Below are positions 11,317 through 22,098 of a stretch of DNA of 64,000 nucleotides, piece after piece. The notes below the pieces were generated by a model. That model saw only the letters and a program-made list of their open reading frames with translations. It had not been told where the DNA came from and ran no database searches. Made by a program: the position numbers and the translations under genes. Positions within the stretch are counted from its first letter, which is position 1, and each line of letters begins with the position of its first letter. This DNA is from Takakia lepidozioides. Lineage: Eukaryota > Streptophyta > Takakiopsida > Takakiales > Takakiaceae. The DNA is taken from assembly GCA_030704615.1 (NCBI GenBank), contig CM060733.1:56296001-56360000 (forward strand). The letters are read 5' to 3'.

Positions 11317-13569
11317 AGAACTCTCTCATGGTATGTTATTTTACCCTGTTTGTGTAGATGAGATAAATGTTGGAATCAGAAGGATTGAGGCACATGCCCA
11401 TGGCAGGAACTTCATTACCCATGTGTCAAAACCTGCCCCTATAGGTTTTGTACACATGTTGTACCCAAACCGGAGTATGGAGTGGATAAACCCTAAGGGT
11501 TTGATAAAAGACGCATTCCTGTTTTTTGGACAAGCTGATATGGCTCTGATGATTGAGGAAATAATGTTTGGATGGACATATCATAAGCAGAGTAGTATTG
11601 ATTACTACATGCCTGCTTCTGTTTTCCGTGACTTCAACTTCATAACAGATCTGATTGAGTCACCTCCTTGCCTCTGCAATACTGCCAAGAGGTTCAAAGC
11701 CTTCTGTGATACGGGTACGCTAGCTGAATTTCAATTAGGTAATTCAGCCCCCATAGAACATGTGCGTACTATGGATCTGAACATCATAAGACACCCCAAG
11801 CTGAGAGAGCTTTTCAGCCTTGGCATGAACCATATCCCGCAAAAAAGTACACTGCTCAAAGATGTTGTTGCAGAAGTGGTACTTGCCTTTTTTAAAGTAT
11901 GTGATATTTTGCATGTTGATTCTGCATTGCCATGGGCAGAAGAGTGTTGTCTATGGCTAAAAAATACTTGTTGGGACAGATTGAAGAAAAAAGCCAATAT
12001 GACAAGGTTCAACTACTCTCATCATGAGGGAAACCCGCTTGTCATGAAAGATGCTCGTGATGAACTAGACTGGCTTCTTAAACACATGTATATGTATGGT
12101 CTCGATAAGGCTAACAACAATGTTTGTTTTCTATGTGTGAAGCACATCAGAACCCAAGCCTATCACCGCTTAATGGGTAAGGATTTTAGACCATGTCTTC
12201 AAGATGAGGTATGGTCATCACCAGACTCTGTTTTGGAAAGCCTCTTTGGTGAAGTGCAGGATATGATACTTGAAATCCCTGTTACTTTTTGTAGTCTTCC
12301 CTACATGATGGGAATATACAAACTACACAAAAAAAAAAAGTATAGATGGATTACCAATGCCCACAATGCGTGTTCAGTGAAATTGCCAGCCTCCTTACAT
12401 GTGCCACCATGTTCTTGCTGCCTTTAATCAAGGAATGGGCTAGAGCACGCTTAAACACTTATAAACAATTCTTCAAAGTGTCTACTGCCATGTACTGGAT
12501 TATAGACAACATTACAGATTTCACTTTAAATCTTCCTACAAAAATCTATGATGTTTTTGTAGCTGACATCACACAGTGCTATGAAAATATTCCCTTGACA
12601 GGTGAAGATAACTTGGGTGATGCCATTGAGCATGTGATTAAGCTGGCTTTCCAGCAACACCATATGGATCACCCCCGGTCACGCCATGCCCTTTGGGTCC
12701 AAACAAAGAATGGGACCTTCGGGAAGTGCAAGTGGAGTACTTCTTCCCCCAAATCAGGTACCTGGATCGAGCTTCATGAAGCCAGGTTGCTTCAGCTCCA
12801 CAAATGGCTGATGTGTCATTGTTTCGTAGCATTGGGTGACCGTGTTTGGCGTCAAATTTCAGGTATCCCCATGGGTTTCTCGTGTTCACCTTTATGGTGT
12901 AACACTTATTTCCTTTCATACGAGCTTAAGTTCATCTTAAGACTGGCTGCTCTTGGTCAATTTCAATTGATGCCAAAGTTTCAACATGCTTTCCGTTATA
13001 TCGATGACATATGTTGGCTTAACATTGGAAATGCAATGCTATTTCTCAATCCTGATGCAGACATGTGCAGCAGTAATCCCTGGTGGATCTACCCACTTAA
13101 TGTGGTGGAAATCAAGCCTGAGTTACTAAGAACTAAGAATGGATCCCCGTATGAAGGTTTGGAAGCATGCTTCATGAATGTCCAGATTTCTGTATTAAAC
13201 CCTGAATCCGGGGAATTCCAATTTCAGAAGTATGATAAGAGAAGACTCTTACCTTTCTCTTACACCCAGTACATCCAGTTCCTCTCTAATAGACCCGTGA
13301 ATCATTCCTACAACATAGTGATTTCACAAGCTTTTCCAATTCTGTATATTTCCAGCAGTGTTAATCTGGCTTGGAAAGAATGTTGCTTACTCATACATAC
13401 CCTTGGGAAGAATGGCTTCAAAACCAGAAAACTTACACGTATATTGATACGCTTCCTTGAGCAGGGTTCCTTCCCTCGCATGTTTTTCCCGTTACAAGAG
13501 CTCATTGAAAAGTTGAAAGGTATGTTCTCCACTCATAAATATATGATTATATACCTTCTTCATTTGTAG
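11300..13569 (+). pseudogene. Reverse transcriptase, Penelope-like, one frameshift
   Basis: The N-terminal part is in one frame to about 12375, ending with MMGIYKLHKK and YRWITNAHN, which resemble the RT finger region (YxLPKIHK and RPIV-like). The rest continues in another frame to 13569. RT core motifs follow in order: VFVADITQCYENIPL (motif A, first Asp, Penelope-like YxNIP), GIPMGFSCSPLWCN (motif B) and FRYIDDICWLN (motif C, YIDD). The frameshift lies between 12340 and 12380, beside an A11 run. Phylogenetically this could also be a retron- or group-II-like RT, but the NIP and YIDD pattern and the terminal-repeat layout favour Penelope-like. The catalytic Asp residues are present, so the break may be the only barrier to activity. 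Confidence 0.6.
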
Positions 13570-13677
13570 CATGCTTTTTTCTTGACCTAGGGAGATGGGA
13601 TTGTAGTTTTTTTATCTCTTTGGTTTTCTAACCAGTGATACAAACTACAAAGAAGAGGGAGAGCTTTTATGAGATTG

Positions 13678-13760
13678 GGTCTGGTATGCACTCCCTTACG
13701 GGGTGAGTGCATACCACACTCATCCCATAAGGGAATGCCATACCAGGGGCAGGCTGGTGG
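13678..13760. repeat. Interrupted palindrome between RT and right terminal repeat
   Basis: TCTGGTATGCACTCCCTTA faces TAAGGGAATGCCATACCAGG, with the internal GGGGTGAGTGCATACCA pairing again. It can form a cruciform or RNA hairpin just after the RT ORF. Confidence 0.6.
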
Positions 13761-13790
13761 GATCCCTCTCTCTCCCTCTCTCTCTCTCCC

Positions 13791-14138
13791 TCTGTACAAG
13801 GAATTTGCTTATACTTTTTCCAAAACCCAGGACGGCTTGGACTAATTTTGTCTAAACCTTTTTTAATCCACAATGGATGTAATCATGAAAATGGAGGAAT
13901 TCCATTAAAGCAATTTCTCTGATTACTGGGTTCTTTGGATGAGTTTGGTCATTTAAACTAAACCCTAATGAAAGCCAGACTCTACTTTTGGATGCCATCA
14001 CTATTGGATGACATCATGATGGAATCAGGGAAATACTTTACATTATCTGTTTTTCATCTATTCTGGATGAAATCGCGAAGGTTTGCCCTATCTCTTCCTC
14101 CGCCCTTAAACTCTGCACGATACTCGTGCGTTTTGATT
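13791..14138 (+). repeat. Right copy of the inverted terminal block of the Penelope-like element
   Basis: It is the reverse complement of 7040-7390. It contains recurring GGATG / CATCC words (for example ATTGGATGACATCATGATGG) also found in the minisatellite at 15775-16110. Confidence 0.8.
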
Positions 14139-14218
14139 ATGATGGAGCTGAGAGATGGTGTCAGAGGGATCATTTAAGCAAAAATCTTGTGAATTTGATG
14201 GCTATGGAGAAGCTTTAT

Positions 14219-15399
14219 GACAGCCTGCAAGTGCTCTGGCAAGATTCCAGTACTTTTCAATTCCCCTTGGGGTATACAAAGGCGGCTGAGCTTCAATTCC
14301 CTCAATGAGGTTGTCTCTTCCTTTGGCGGGCAACTTACTTTAAGCTGTGACTGCTTGTCAATGATCATTAAGATCCAGCGCCGCTCTTAAACCATCAGGA
14401 AGTCCCTTCACCTGATAAAATGCTCGTAGATTTCAGCAAACCATTGCTTGTTTGTGCTGTCGATTATCGAGTTCTTGGAGCTATGTCGAATCCTCTTCCA
14501 CAAACACTTAAGGTTGTGGAATATCTTTGCTTTGCTTTTGATCTCTTCTTGCTTTCTGAACGCATATTGTACAGCGATAACAAGCGTGAGGCCTGATATT
14601 CACCTGGGGTTCCACATCTTCACTAACTTAATTGTTTTTTGACTGCATGTGATGGGACCAGGTGAGGGCCCTCACTTAATATGATTCATGAAGCTTGCAA
14701 TTGATTGAAAACTAGCAAGCTGAAGTGAAGTCGACTCAAGCTGTTTCTTCAGGGAGCTGATTCGAATCTGCCCCCATTTCTTGATCTTTCTGGCTATGCT
14801 TCCAACTCTTCCTGTTGAGCATTAATACATTAGATGAGCTTTATTAGAACACATACTTTCTATTAAAGACTATTGCTTTTGATTTCTGCTACACTACGTG
14901 ATGGTGCTGGATTTGCTGTTTTACAGCACAACATGAGCTTTTTATTTCGGTTTATAATACTGGTATGATGTTGTGGCTTGAATGATATCAAGCAGCTAAG
15001 TAAGAGGACATAGGGAACCACAATCTTTTGTTTTTAGGCCATGTATGCTGCCTGATGCAGACCATCTGGGTTCCTGTCCTTCTCTACTTGTTTGTGACCT
15101 TGCAAGTACCCTGCTGGAGCAGATACAGATTGCCCCAAGACCTAAAATGGGCTCTGGGATAGATTGGCTTTACTACTAAGGCATATACCATGACATATTT
15201 TTTCTGGATTTCTATATAGTCTGTGATTATCAGTAATCACTTACTGCTCAATCCATTTATACACTGGCCCCAGATTGAAACTAGGTCTTGGGACAAAAAA
15301 CAAGATGTGTGGACATCCCCTTCATGTGTAAATAGTTTAGAAGCTGTTTACTGCTCTAATCTGACCATTATCGCTATATGAAAACTGGAACTTCTTCTC
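14219..15399 (+). repeat. Right direct terminal repeat (pLTR) of the Penelope-like element
   Basis: Partner of 8087-9275. The preceding bases 14141-14218 are repeated at 16885-16962 outside the element, which may mark the original target or another truncated copy. Confidence 0.85.
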
Positions 15400-15722
15400 C
15401 AGGGGGGAAAAAAAGGTGTTGGGGGGGGGGGGGGGGGGGTGACTGAGTAGCAGCAGCTGCTCAGTCACTCCCCCACCCACCCCCCCCTTTTGTTTTTGTT
15501 TTTTCCCCTTGACAGTCCCTCTCTCTCCCTCTTTTCCCGCATCTCTCCCTCTGTCCCATCAGGATGTGGAGAGAGAGGGAGAGAGGGAGTGATGACGGAA
15601 AAAACAAAAAAAAAATAGGTGGAGGGGGGGGGAGTGACTGAGCAGCAGCAGCTCAGTCACCCCCCCCCATTTTTTTTTTCTTTCCCTCATCTCTCCCTCT
15701 CTCCCTCTGTCTCCCTCTCTAC
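15400..15722. repeat. Second cluster of homopolymer-flanked fold-back repeats
   Basis: Same design as 7391-8086: runs of G, the core TGACTGAGTAGCAGCAGCTGC and its inverse, then runs of C and T, at 15405-15500 and 15620-15690. The clusters follow the pLTR at one end and precede it at the other. Confidence 0.65.
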
Positions 15723-15774
15723 TGGGAATTGGCAATTTGCTATCAGTGTGGATTTTTTGTTTTCTCATCCTCTA

Positions 15775-16110
15775 TCAGACTTTTTCATCCATACCGGATG
15801 AGCCACCAGGATAGACACTGAATTACCTCTAGGATGGTTCTTTTGGCCTTTTCATTCCTCCTCTATTGACTCTCATCCATACCGAATGAGTCACCATGGA
15901 AGAAAAGAATTAGCTCTATGGAGGTTGCCAACAGCATCCTGTTTTTCCATCCGTACCGGATGAAAAACTACCAGGGTGATAATTTTTCATTCCTCTTTTA
16001 TTGACTCTTTTTATCCATACCGGATGGTCTGGTAAGGAATGATAGAATTACCTAGATGGAGGTAAGGCGCTGCCATGGATGATATTCCCTACTTTTTCAT
16101 CCTGACACAA
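15775..16110. repeat. Minisatellite with CATCCRTACCGGATG hairpins
   Basis: Units of about 70-80 bp, each with a short palindrome (CATCC-RTAC-CGGATG), occur at 15785, 15872, 15948, 16012 and, decayed, 16098. Between them are GAATTACCT and TTTTCATTCCTC blocks. Confidence 0.65.
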
Positions 16111-16734
16111 GTGATCTGTCTATGGATGATGTGATTATGACCTGGAAGTGATCTTTACTACCCCTAATTATGATTAATTACGGTGGAAACCCTAACCCCT
16201 ACCCCAAAACCTATTTTTAACCTTGCAACGGATGAAATCCATCAGGGTATATGGATTCGTCCTACTGTTTTTCATCCACGGATGAATAATCGGGGGACAA
16301 CCCTATGTCGTCTCTCCCGCTGTCAGAAGCACGCGATGTGCTTCTGGGCTCACGAGGAGAGTGTTATGGCGGGCGTGCTTTGGTGGCTGCCCCGTTTGTG
16401 GTGTCGTACCCATGCTGGACGAGCGCCTGGGGGGGCGCGAAGGCAGCGCCTTGTCTCTCTTGCAGCGGGAAACACCGCTATGAAAGCAGTGGCATTTTCC
16501 CTCCTCTGGCTTTTTCTGTGCTTAGCACGGATGCTTATGATGGGAAGTTCTCTCCCTCCTTTCTAGTGCCTTGCGATTGTGCCTGCTTTGCTTCATTGCT
16601 TATGTGCTTTGTGGAGGCAGCTTGCTGCGGGTGGTGATGGCACATAACCCTCTTCCCCAATCGCTTCAGGTGCCTTTGGAGTTTAGGGATTCTCATGTTC
16701 TTATCTCTTTCTCTTGCTTTTGAGTTTCTTAGTT

Positions 16735-16962
16735 GACATCGATGACAAGTGTGAGGGTCTGTGATTCACCTGGGGTTCCACAATCCTCACTAACCTGTTG
16801 GTTTTTGTGGGGGTTTGTGGATCCTCACCTACTTTGAAGTTTCTTGAGCATGCAGATTGGGATATGGGCTGAGGAGACCTAGGGATGGAGCTAAGAGATG
16901 GTGTCAGAGGGATCATTTAAGCACAAATCTTGTGAATTTGATGGCTATGGAGAAGCTTTATC
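16735..16962 (+). repeat. Extra fragments related to the Penelope-like terminal repeat
   Basis: 16735-16815 resembles 14571-14640 (shared CACCTGGGGTTCCACA). 16885-16962 matches 14141-14218 (shared GATGGTGTCAGAGGGATC). They look like a truncated or older copy. Confidence 0.55.
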
Positions 16963-17078
16963 ACCCACCCGCCCGATAGAGGGAGAGGAAAGAGGGTCAG
17001 GAGGGTCAGGCCTTGTTGGTTTTTGGCATGTGAAATCACACGGTAGTAGTGTTGTGGGCGCAGGGATAAGCTGGTAGT

Positions 17079-19520
17079 ATGGCGAAGGACAAGGAGAAGG
17101 GGCCGCCGAAGGACAAGGAGAAGGCGCCAGCAAAGGACAAAGAGAAGGCGCCGCCGAAGGAGCAGAAATCACCTGCCGCTAAGGTAGGGAAGCTTGACAA
17201 CGCTCCCGTCATGACGGCCGTGTGACACGGTCCACTTGGACCAAACTCACCAGCCCTATAGGCGGCTATGTGAGAGGACCAAGCCGTAAGGCCGTCGAGG
17301 CCTCCACGCCCTCGAAGGTTGAGGCTGGGGATGAGCCTCCACTTGAGGGTGGTGCACCCAATGTTCAGGCTGGGACGCCACCCACGGGCTGATGGAGGGC
17401 CCTGACTTTTACGGGGAAATGCATTCTCAGACCTGCCGCCAAGTATGGGCAACTTGATCTTAGCCCCACTGCCAATGCCTTTTCCCCTTCTTCTGTAGCC
17501 AAGAGGGCTTATAAGGGGGGGGGGGGGGGGGGCTCAGAAGGGGGTGGGTTCCTCCTCACCTTGGGAGAAGAGGGAGGCTTCAAAGGAGGCCGCAATGAGG
17601 TGGAAGGAGGAGAAAGGAAGAGGGAGGAAGACAAGAAGAGGGAAGAGGGAAATAAGGGGGCACGGGAAAGGGAGGGGGAAGAGGAGAGGTTGGCACTGGC
17701 TATGGAGGGCCCCTTGCAAAGTCCGTCGCTTGAACGGTCAATGAAGAAGACCCTGGACTTTGGGGCGCCGTCTGCGAGCCTATTGGGTGCATGGGATAGG
17801 CTTCCACCCTTATTCCGCGAGGGCGTTATGGGGGGTGCATCACAAGCGGGGACCGAGGGCAACATTGAGGTCATGGACGCAAAGGTGAGCCTCTTTCCTT
17901 CACCTTTTTTTCTTTCCTTTGCCTTTCATTTTGTTTCTGGTTTGTTTCTACTTTTGTGGGTTTGGTGTTCAGGAGCTTGGCGCATTCGTGGCTAAGCTTG
18001 TGGCAAGCAGTGGGATTGCCATCGACAAAGCAGGGACAGTGGTGGTGCCTACCCGTGGGGACGGTAAGAGGAAGAGGAAAAGACGTCGTGTCCTCGAGGT
18101 TCCCCTAATCATCGAGGAGGGTAGGGAAGTAGTGGAGGGGAAGGGGAAAGGACAGGCCCAAGAGAGGGAGCGTAAGAGAAAGAGGCGTAGAAGGAGAGAG
18201 GTGTAGCCAGGGGAGGGCACTAGTGGGGGAACAAAAGACAAGGGGGAGCTAGTTCAGATGAGTGTGCAGCCGCTGGAGGGCATTAGCGGGGCAACAAAAG
18301 ACAAGGGAGAGGTAGTTCAGAAGAGCGTGGACGAGGTAAAGACCTCGGGTCCCCACAATCTTGATTTGCCAAAGATGAAGGTGCCCCCCTTAGAGACCAA
18401 TAAGGTCGGTGACCCCATTGGTGAGTATTGGGAGGCCATGAAAAAAGTAGCCTTCGACTTGGCGGCGAGGTGGTTCCCTTGGCATATTGATTGGCCACGC
18501 CAATCACATCGCCATAGGCGAGCATTCATGCAAGCACTTGAGGGCACATTTCCGGGTGAGTGGAATGAGGGGAAGCTCTTGGAGCTGGTGGGAAAGAACC
18601 TCAAGGACAAGAGGTACCGTGCGCGACAAACCATTCGCAAGGCACTCAAGGCGGGGGTCGAACCAACGACCATGCCACATGGAATAACCAAGGTAAGACG
18701 CACTTCAGTTGTCATTGGTGTCTTTGAATGCATGTTCATTGCGGTATGGAGTTCATTAACATTTATAGTGTCTTTGTTGGGGCTAGACAGGAATCTTGGG
18801 AGGCTCTCATCGCATGGGAGAGGGAAGACCTGAAGGCGGAGATCTTCGCAAGGGGCGTGTGCGGCAACTGCAGCCCGCTCGAGAAGTGTGCGGAATCAAC
18901 ACACAAGTGGGGCCCGCGGAAGCAAGAGTTTTGTCACCCGATTCGTAAGTGTTCTTTCTCTGTCATACCTTCTTAGCTTCTTCGTTTTTAGCTTCTCCCT
19001 TTCATTATGAATTCTGACCTGTCATTGCATTTGTATGACATGTGCAGAAAAAAAAAGTTTGAGAGGCCTCCCTCCACCATCGAGCACAACTTTTGCAAGA
19101 CTCAGGGGTGGAAGGCCCTTGTAGCCTCAATGGCCAAGACACCACAATTGACGGAGGATAGTGCATCTGTAGGGGTGGGGATGGGTATTTCAGTGGTTCG
19201 GCCGGATGGGGGAGAGCTAGTAGTAGGGGGGTGGTTCGAAGGATATGTAATCTCGGACTCGGCTTCATCATCCTCCAAATTGGAGGCCAGCGTAGCTTGC
19301 ATTCCTCGGAGAAGTACACCTATGACTCATTCTGGGAATGGGCGACGTCCTTGGGACTGCCCCATGACGCAGGGGAAGGGATGGACCCCCCCTCCCTGCC
19401 CTTTGTTGCGACTCCTGGGAGTCGCCATATTGCGACGCCCCAGAGGGGCGGCGTCTTTTGGCCGTCGCTGGTTGTGGCTAGGTGGACCCGGGGGATTAGC
19501 GATTCCCTTAGGTTGCTAAT
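17079..19520 (+). pseudogene. Unrecognised multi-exon gene of the TA-flanked transposon (Lys/Glu-rich, Cys-containing)
   Basis: Likely exons: 17079-17180 (MAKDKEKGPPKDKEK, charged tandem DKEK repeats, donor AAG|GTAGGG), about 17430-17883 (Gly run, then Arg/Glu-rich, donor AAG|GTGAGC), 17973-18692 (acceptor TTCAG, donor AAG|GTAAGA), 18791-18944 (donor ATTC|GTAAGT) and from 19048 after TGCAG. The best conserved-looking part is 18430-18690, with many Trp and basic residues (DLAARWFPWHIDWP, then RYRARQTIRKAL), followed by a Cys cluster (CGNCSPLEKC). It could be the element's DNA-binding protein or a relative of plant transposon-associated ORFs; I recognise no DDE triad. A TAG at 18204-18206 falls within an internal duplication whose second copy has CAG at the same codon. 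A 9-A run at 19048 puts the last exon one base out of frame. Confidence 0.5.
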
Positions 19521-19671
19521 CTGCGACATTCCGAGAGCGACATGGGAGCGACGTCCCGACGTCGCAATTTGTCCCCGGCACACCCCGGGCGCTGTAGTGT
19601 ATTTTCGTCGCTAGGCGCGGCGTTTGGAGGTCGCTGAGGCATCGCTATACCCCCCCCCCCCCCAAACGTAG
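19390..19671. repeat. Right terminal region of the TA-flanked transposon
   Basis: GC-rich, with TTGCGACTCC...GGGAGTCGC, GCGACGCCCC and CGTCCCGACGTCGCAA hairpins like those at 4440-5250. It ends in a C14 run and AAACGTAG. Confidence 0.65.
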
Positions 19672-19673
19672 TA

Positions 19674-21604
19674 GGGCTCCAATTCCTCCTGCAACTTGAG
19701 GTTGGCCTCCACATCCACCTTGTTACTCGGTGGCAATTCTAGCCTCAAACTTCTGCTTGGGTTCCTCCCTTAAAGCTGCCAATTGTGTAGATGGAACATG
19801 GGATTTCACATAAGTGCCCAACAAATTGAGTGTCCTGCTTATGGAGCTCATAAGCATGGCCTGCTGTGGGTCTTCATGGTGAACTTGCTGCTGTTCTCCC
19901 TAATCCTCCACAGTTTGATGTTTCACGAACCATTCAGGCCATGATCCCACAAGATCCTGCTCCTGAGCCACCTGATCCTCCACAGGTGCTACAGTGCCCT
20001 GACAGTCTACTCCGCCATAGGTTCGGGTATCACATGCACAACATGGACTTGGTTGGACAAACTCTGCATCTTGGGTACCACTGGTTCCCTCACCAAGCCA
20101 GAGTTTTCATAGAGAAGGTCACCCTTCTCAATTTCTGCCACTACTTGCTCTGTAGTGGGAATGTCCAACCCTTCTCCTTCCACAACAATAGGCTCTGGTG
20201 TAACAGCATGGACTAACTGAGTGACCCCCGGGACAATTGAGTCAACTGGCTATGGTGACTGTGGTACTGAGGTGACTTCTTCCTCCCTCTCCAAAGGCCT
20301 TGCTTCCAGCAATAACAGCCCCCTGTGCTGCCGTTCCTCATCCTGCACAAGTGCTATGGAAACATCATCTTGTGGTTTCTTTGAAGCTAGTGGATCTGCC
20401 ACAGTCGTATCCCGCTTCTGCCTCTTGGACCGGTGCTGCCCCTCCAATCCACCTTCACCATGTGAAGAGCCCTACTCCTCAATTGCAGTGGTTGCAATCT
20501 CAAACACTCCCATCTCATTGCGTTCTCACGCATCAGGTATGCAAGAATCAAGGATAATTTGCGCAATTATTGGGCCAGACACTATGATCGGAGACTTAGC
20601 AACAGTGCCCTGTAACCGCTTCATCTCTTCCACTAGACCATTGTACATCAACTCCGCCCAAGCTACATCCTCTCCCCTCAAAGCTTTCAGTATCTCCTCC
20701 GTGAATGATCTGCTCAAGTACTGTTGGTTCTGTTTCATGGCAAACTGGACGTTCAATATTTGGCCAACTTCTCTTAGCCCTGGGTACGCCTTGGTGCAGG
20801 TGTATCCTTGAGTCTTAAAGAAACTCCCTTCTTGGAACAAATTCCCTATCTGCAATCTTGCCCTGTGCTCATCCACATCCACATGACCCGATGGCAAATC
20901 GAACAATTGCTGCAAGTACTGGGGAGTAATTTCTATATCTACTCCCCTCACCTGGGTAACTCCTGTCCTAGGCTCAAAGTTCTGAATAAATTGAATCATA
21001 TACTTCCGATGATGCAAGGACCAGTCCTTGCGTAGCAGCCCTTCCAATCGCAACTCCTTCAGCAGCTGCACTGCCTGCGGTGTAGCAATTGTTTGCTTCT
21101 GCAGAATCGTGGTGCTCTTCACCCTGATATCCTCCATTCCCCTGACTCTCTTCATCCCAGAAAAACAAGAAGGCATTGTTTGAAACAGTTGTAGGAAAGC
21201 TTGCAGGGCATAGAGCATAAAAGTATGGTTGGCACAGAAAGGAACGGGTAAGTGCGTGTAAGCCTGTGGGGCTTGCAAATAGTGGGTGAGAGAGAACGTT
21301 CTTTCAATCCGTCCGTCCTTGCGCCACTGCGTGAGAAGTAAAGCTAAGGTGTAGTCTGTAATATCCGCCATAGCTACAAAGCTATAGCTTTGATTGCCCC
21401 TTCCTTCAAGACGCTCGTTATTCGGAGCCACCCCGACTCTTCCGCTCATAACTCTTCTAATTTCTTGTTCCTTTTTCTTGGAGGGAACCACCTGCATGAA
21501 ATTCTTGCTCCTGATTGGCTGTTGCCTCCTTGGGTAACTCCTCAATTTTATCCCCCTCAGTGGACATTCCCACCTGGAATGTCCACTAGGACATAACATG
21601 TGGC
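19674..21604 (-). pseudogene. Gypsy-1 additional ORF, N-terminal half
   Basis: On the minus strand a 357-residue ORF (21599-20526) has a basic start, then a compact region (about 21400-20560) with helices such as DYTLALLLTQW and IEITPQYLQQLFDLPSGH. The frame continues through a stop at 20526 (GCG TGA GAA) and another near 20480, into a charged segment with a nuclear-signal-like RSKRQKR (about 20440) and then a coiled coil (KVDVEANLKLQEEL) that is cut by the transposon at 19671. It resumes at 4437. Both stops are one C-to-T change from Arg or Gln codons. Function unknown; placed after integrase it is an added gypsy ORF, possibly structural. Confidence 0.6.
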
Positions 21605-22098
21605 AAAAGTCCCCCTTTGCTGTACATGTAAAGGGTTCCGTTACCTTTGCCCTGAATGCATTAATGGGCCCACAATTAGTTTTGGTTGATGTACCGGGTA
21701 GGTACTTTGACGGCCCAATTTGTCCCCTTGCATGATGACACCCACTTTTGCAATATATGCACCGCGGTGTGCTTCACCCTAGTGGCCATGTGTTCGATTC
21801 TAAACATGCTCCCGTCTTTCCCTGTCCGCGTGGCACATTCTCCGCGTTTGACTTCCATACTGTCCTTTCACTTGCCGGCCACTTTTCTGACGTTAACCCG
21901 CGTCCACCTGTCACTGACCCTATGGACTGTGCAACCCGCGTAGGCTGTGTTGGGCTGTGACAGGCTGTGTCAAACTGTGGTGAGCTGTGATAGGCTGTGT
22001 GTGCTGTGATGGGTTGTGATGACTTTGTGAACACCCGTGTTCTACGCTCAGGCCATACACATTCGGCTTTACGACAAGTGCCTCTTGCTCCGTTGGTA
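21605..22098. repeat. Spacer between gypsy-1 integrase and extra ORF, with GGCTGTG repeats
   Basis: No gene. 21940-22025 has about seven units of the type GGCTGTGWYR / GAGCTGTGAT, the same degenerate repeat that fills 62765-62935 in the 5' LTR. Its presence inside the element, in the same strand sense, suggests a duplicated regulatory segment. Confidence 0.5.

Larger units (their letters stand above)
7040..15399 (+). mobile_element. Penelope-like retroelement (RT element with direct and inverted pLTRs)
   Basis: A long direct repeat (8087-9275 and 14219-15399, near identical over about 1.18 kb) flanks a plus-strand coding region with a reverse transcriptase. A further 350-bp block is present inverted at the left (7040-7390) relative to the right (13791-14138). 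Ordinary LTR elements do not have this mixture of direct and inverted terminal repeats; Penelope-like elements do. No integrase, RNase H or tyrosine recombinase was seen. A GIY-YIG endonuclease was not recognised either, so it may be endonuclease-deficient. Exact outer ends and a target duplication could not be fixed. Confidence 0.55.
4440..19671. mobile_element. 15.2-kb TA-flanked DNA transposon inserted in the gypsy-1 extra ORF
   Basis: The ends are inverted: CTACGTTTAGGGGGGG at 4440 and its counterpart CCCCCCCCAAACGTAG ending at 19671. They are flanked by TA on both sides (4438-4439 and 19672-19673). Sequences outside belong to the same gypsy-1 ORF. Both terminal regions are GC-rich and carry repeated TGCGACG...CGTCGCA hairpins, a subterminal-repeat design seen in DNA transposons. 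TA duplication suggests Tc1/mariner-like integration, but no DDE transposase of that class is seen, so it may be non-autonomous or of another family. The TIRs could also extend 3 bp outward (CTACTACG), which would remove the TA duplication. A Penelope-like element (about 7040-15399) is nested inside. Confidence 0.6.

Noticed and set aside
15775-16110. CRISPR-like array
   Set aside because: Units are imperfect tandem repeats in eukaryotic DNA without uniform unique spacers or cas genes.
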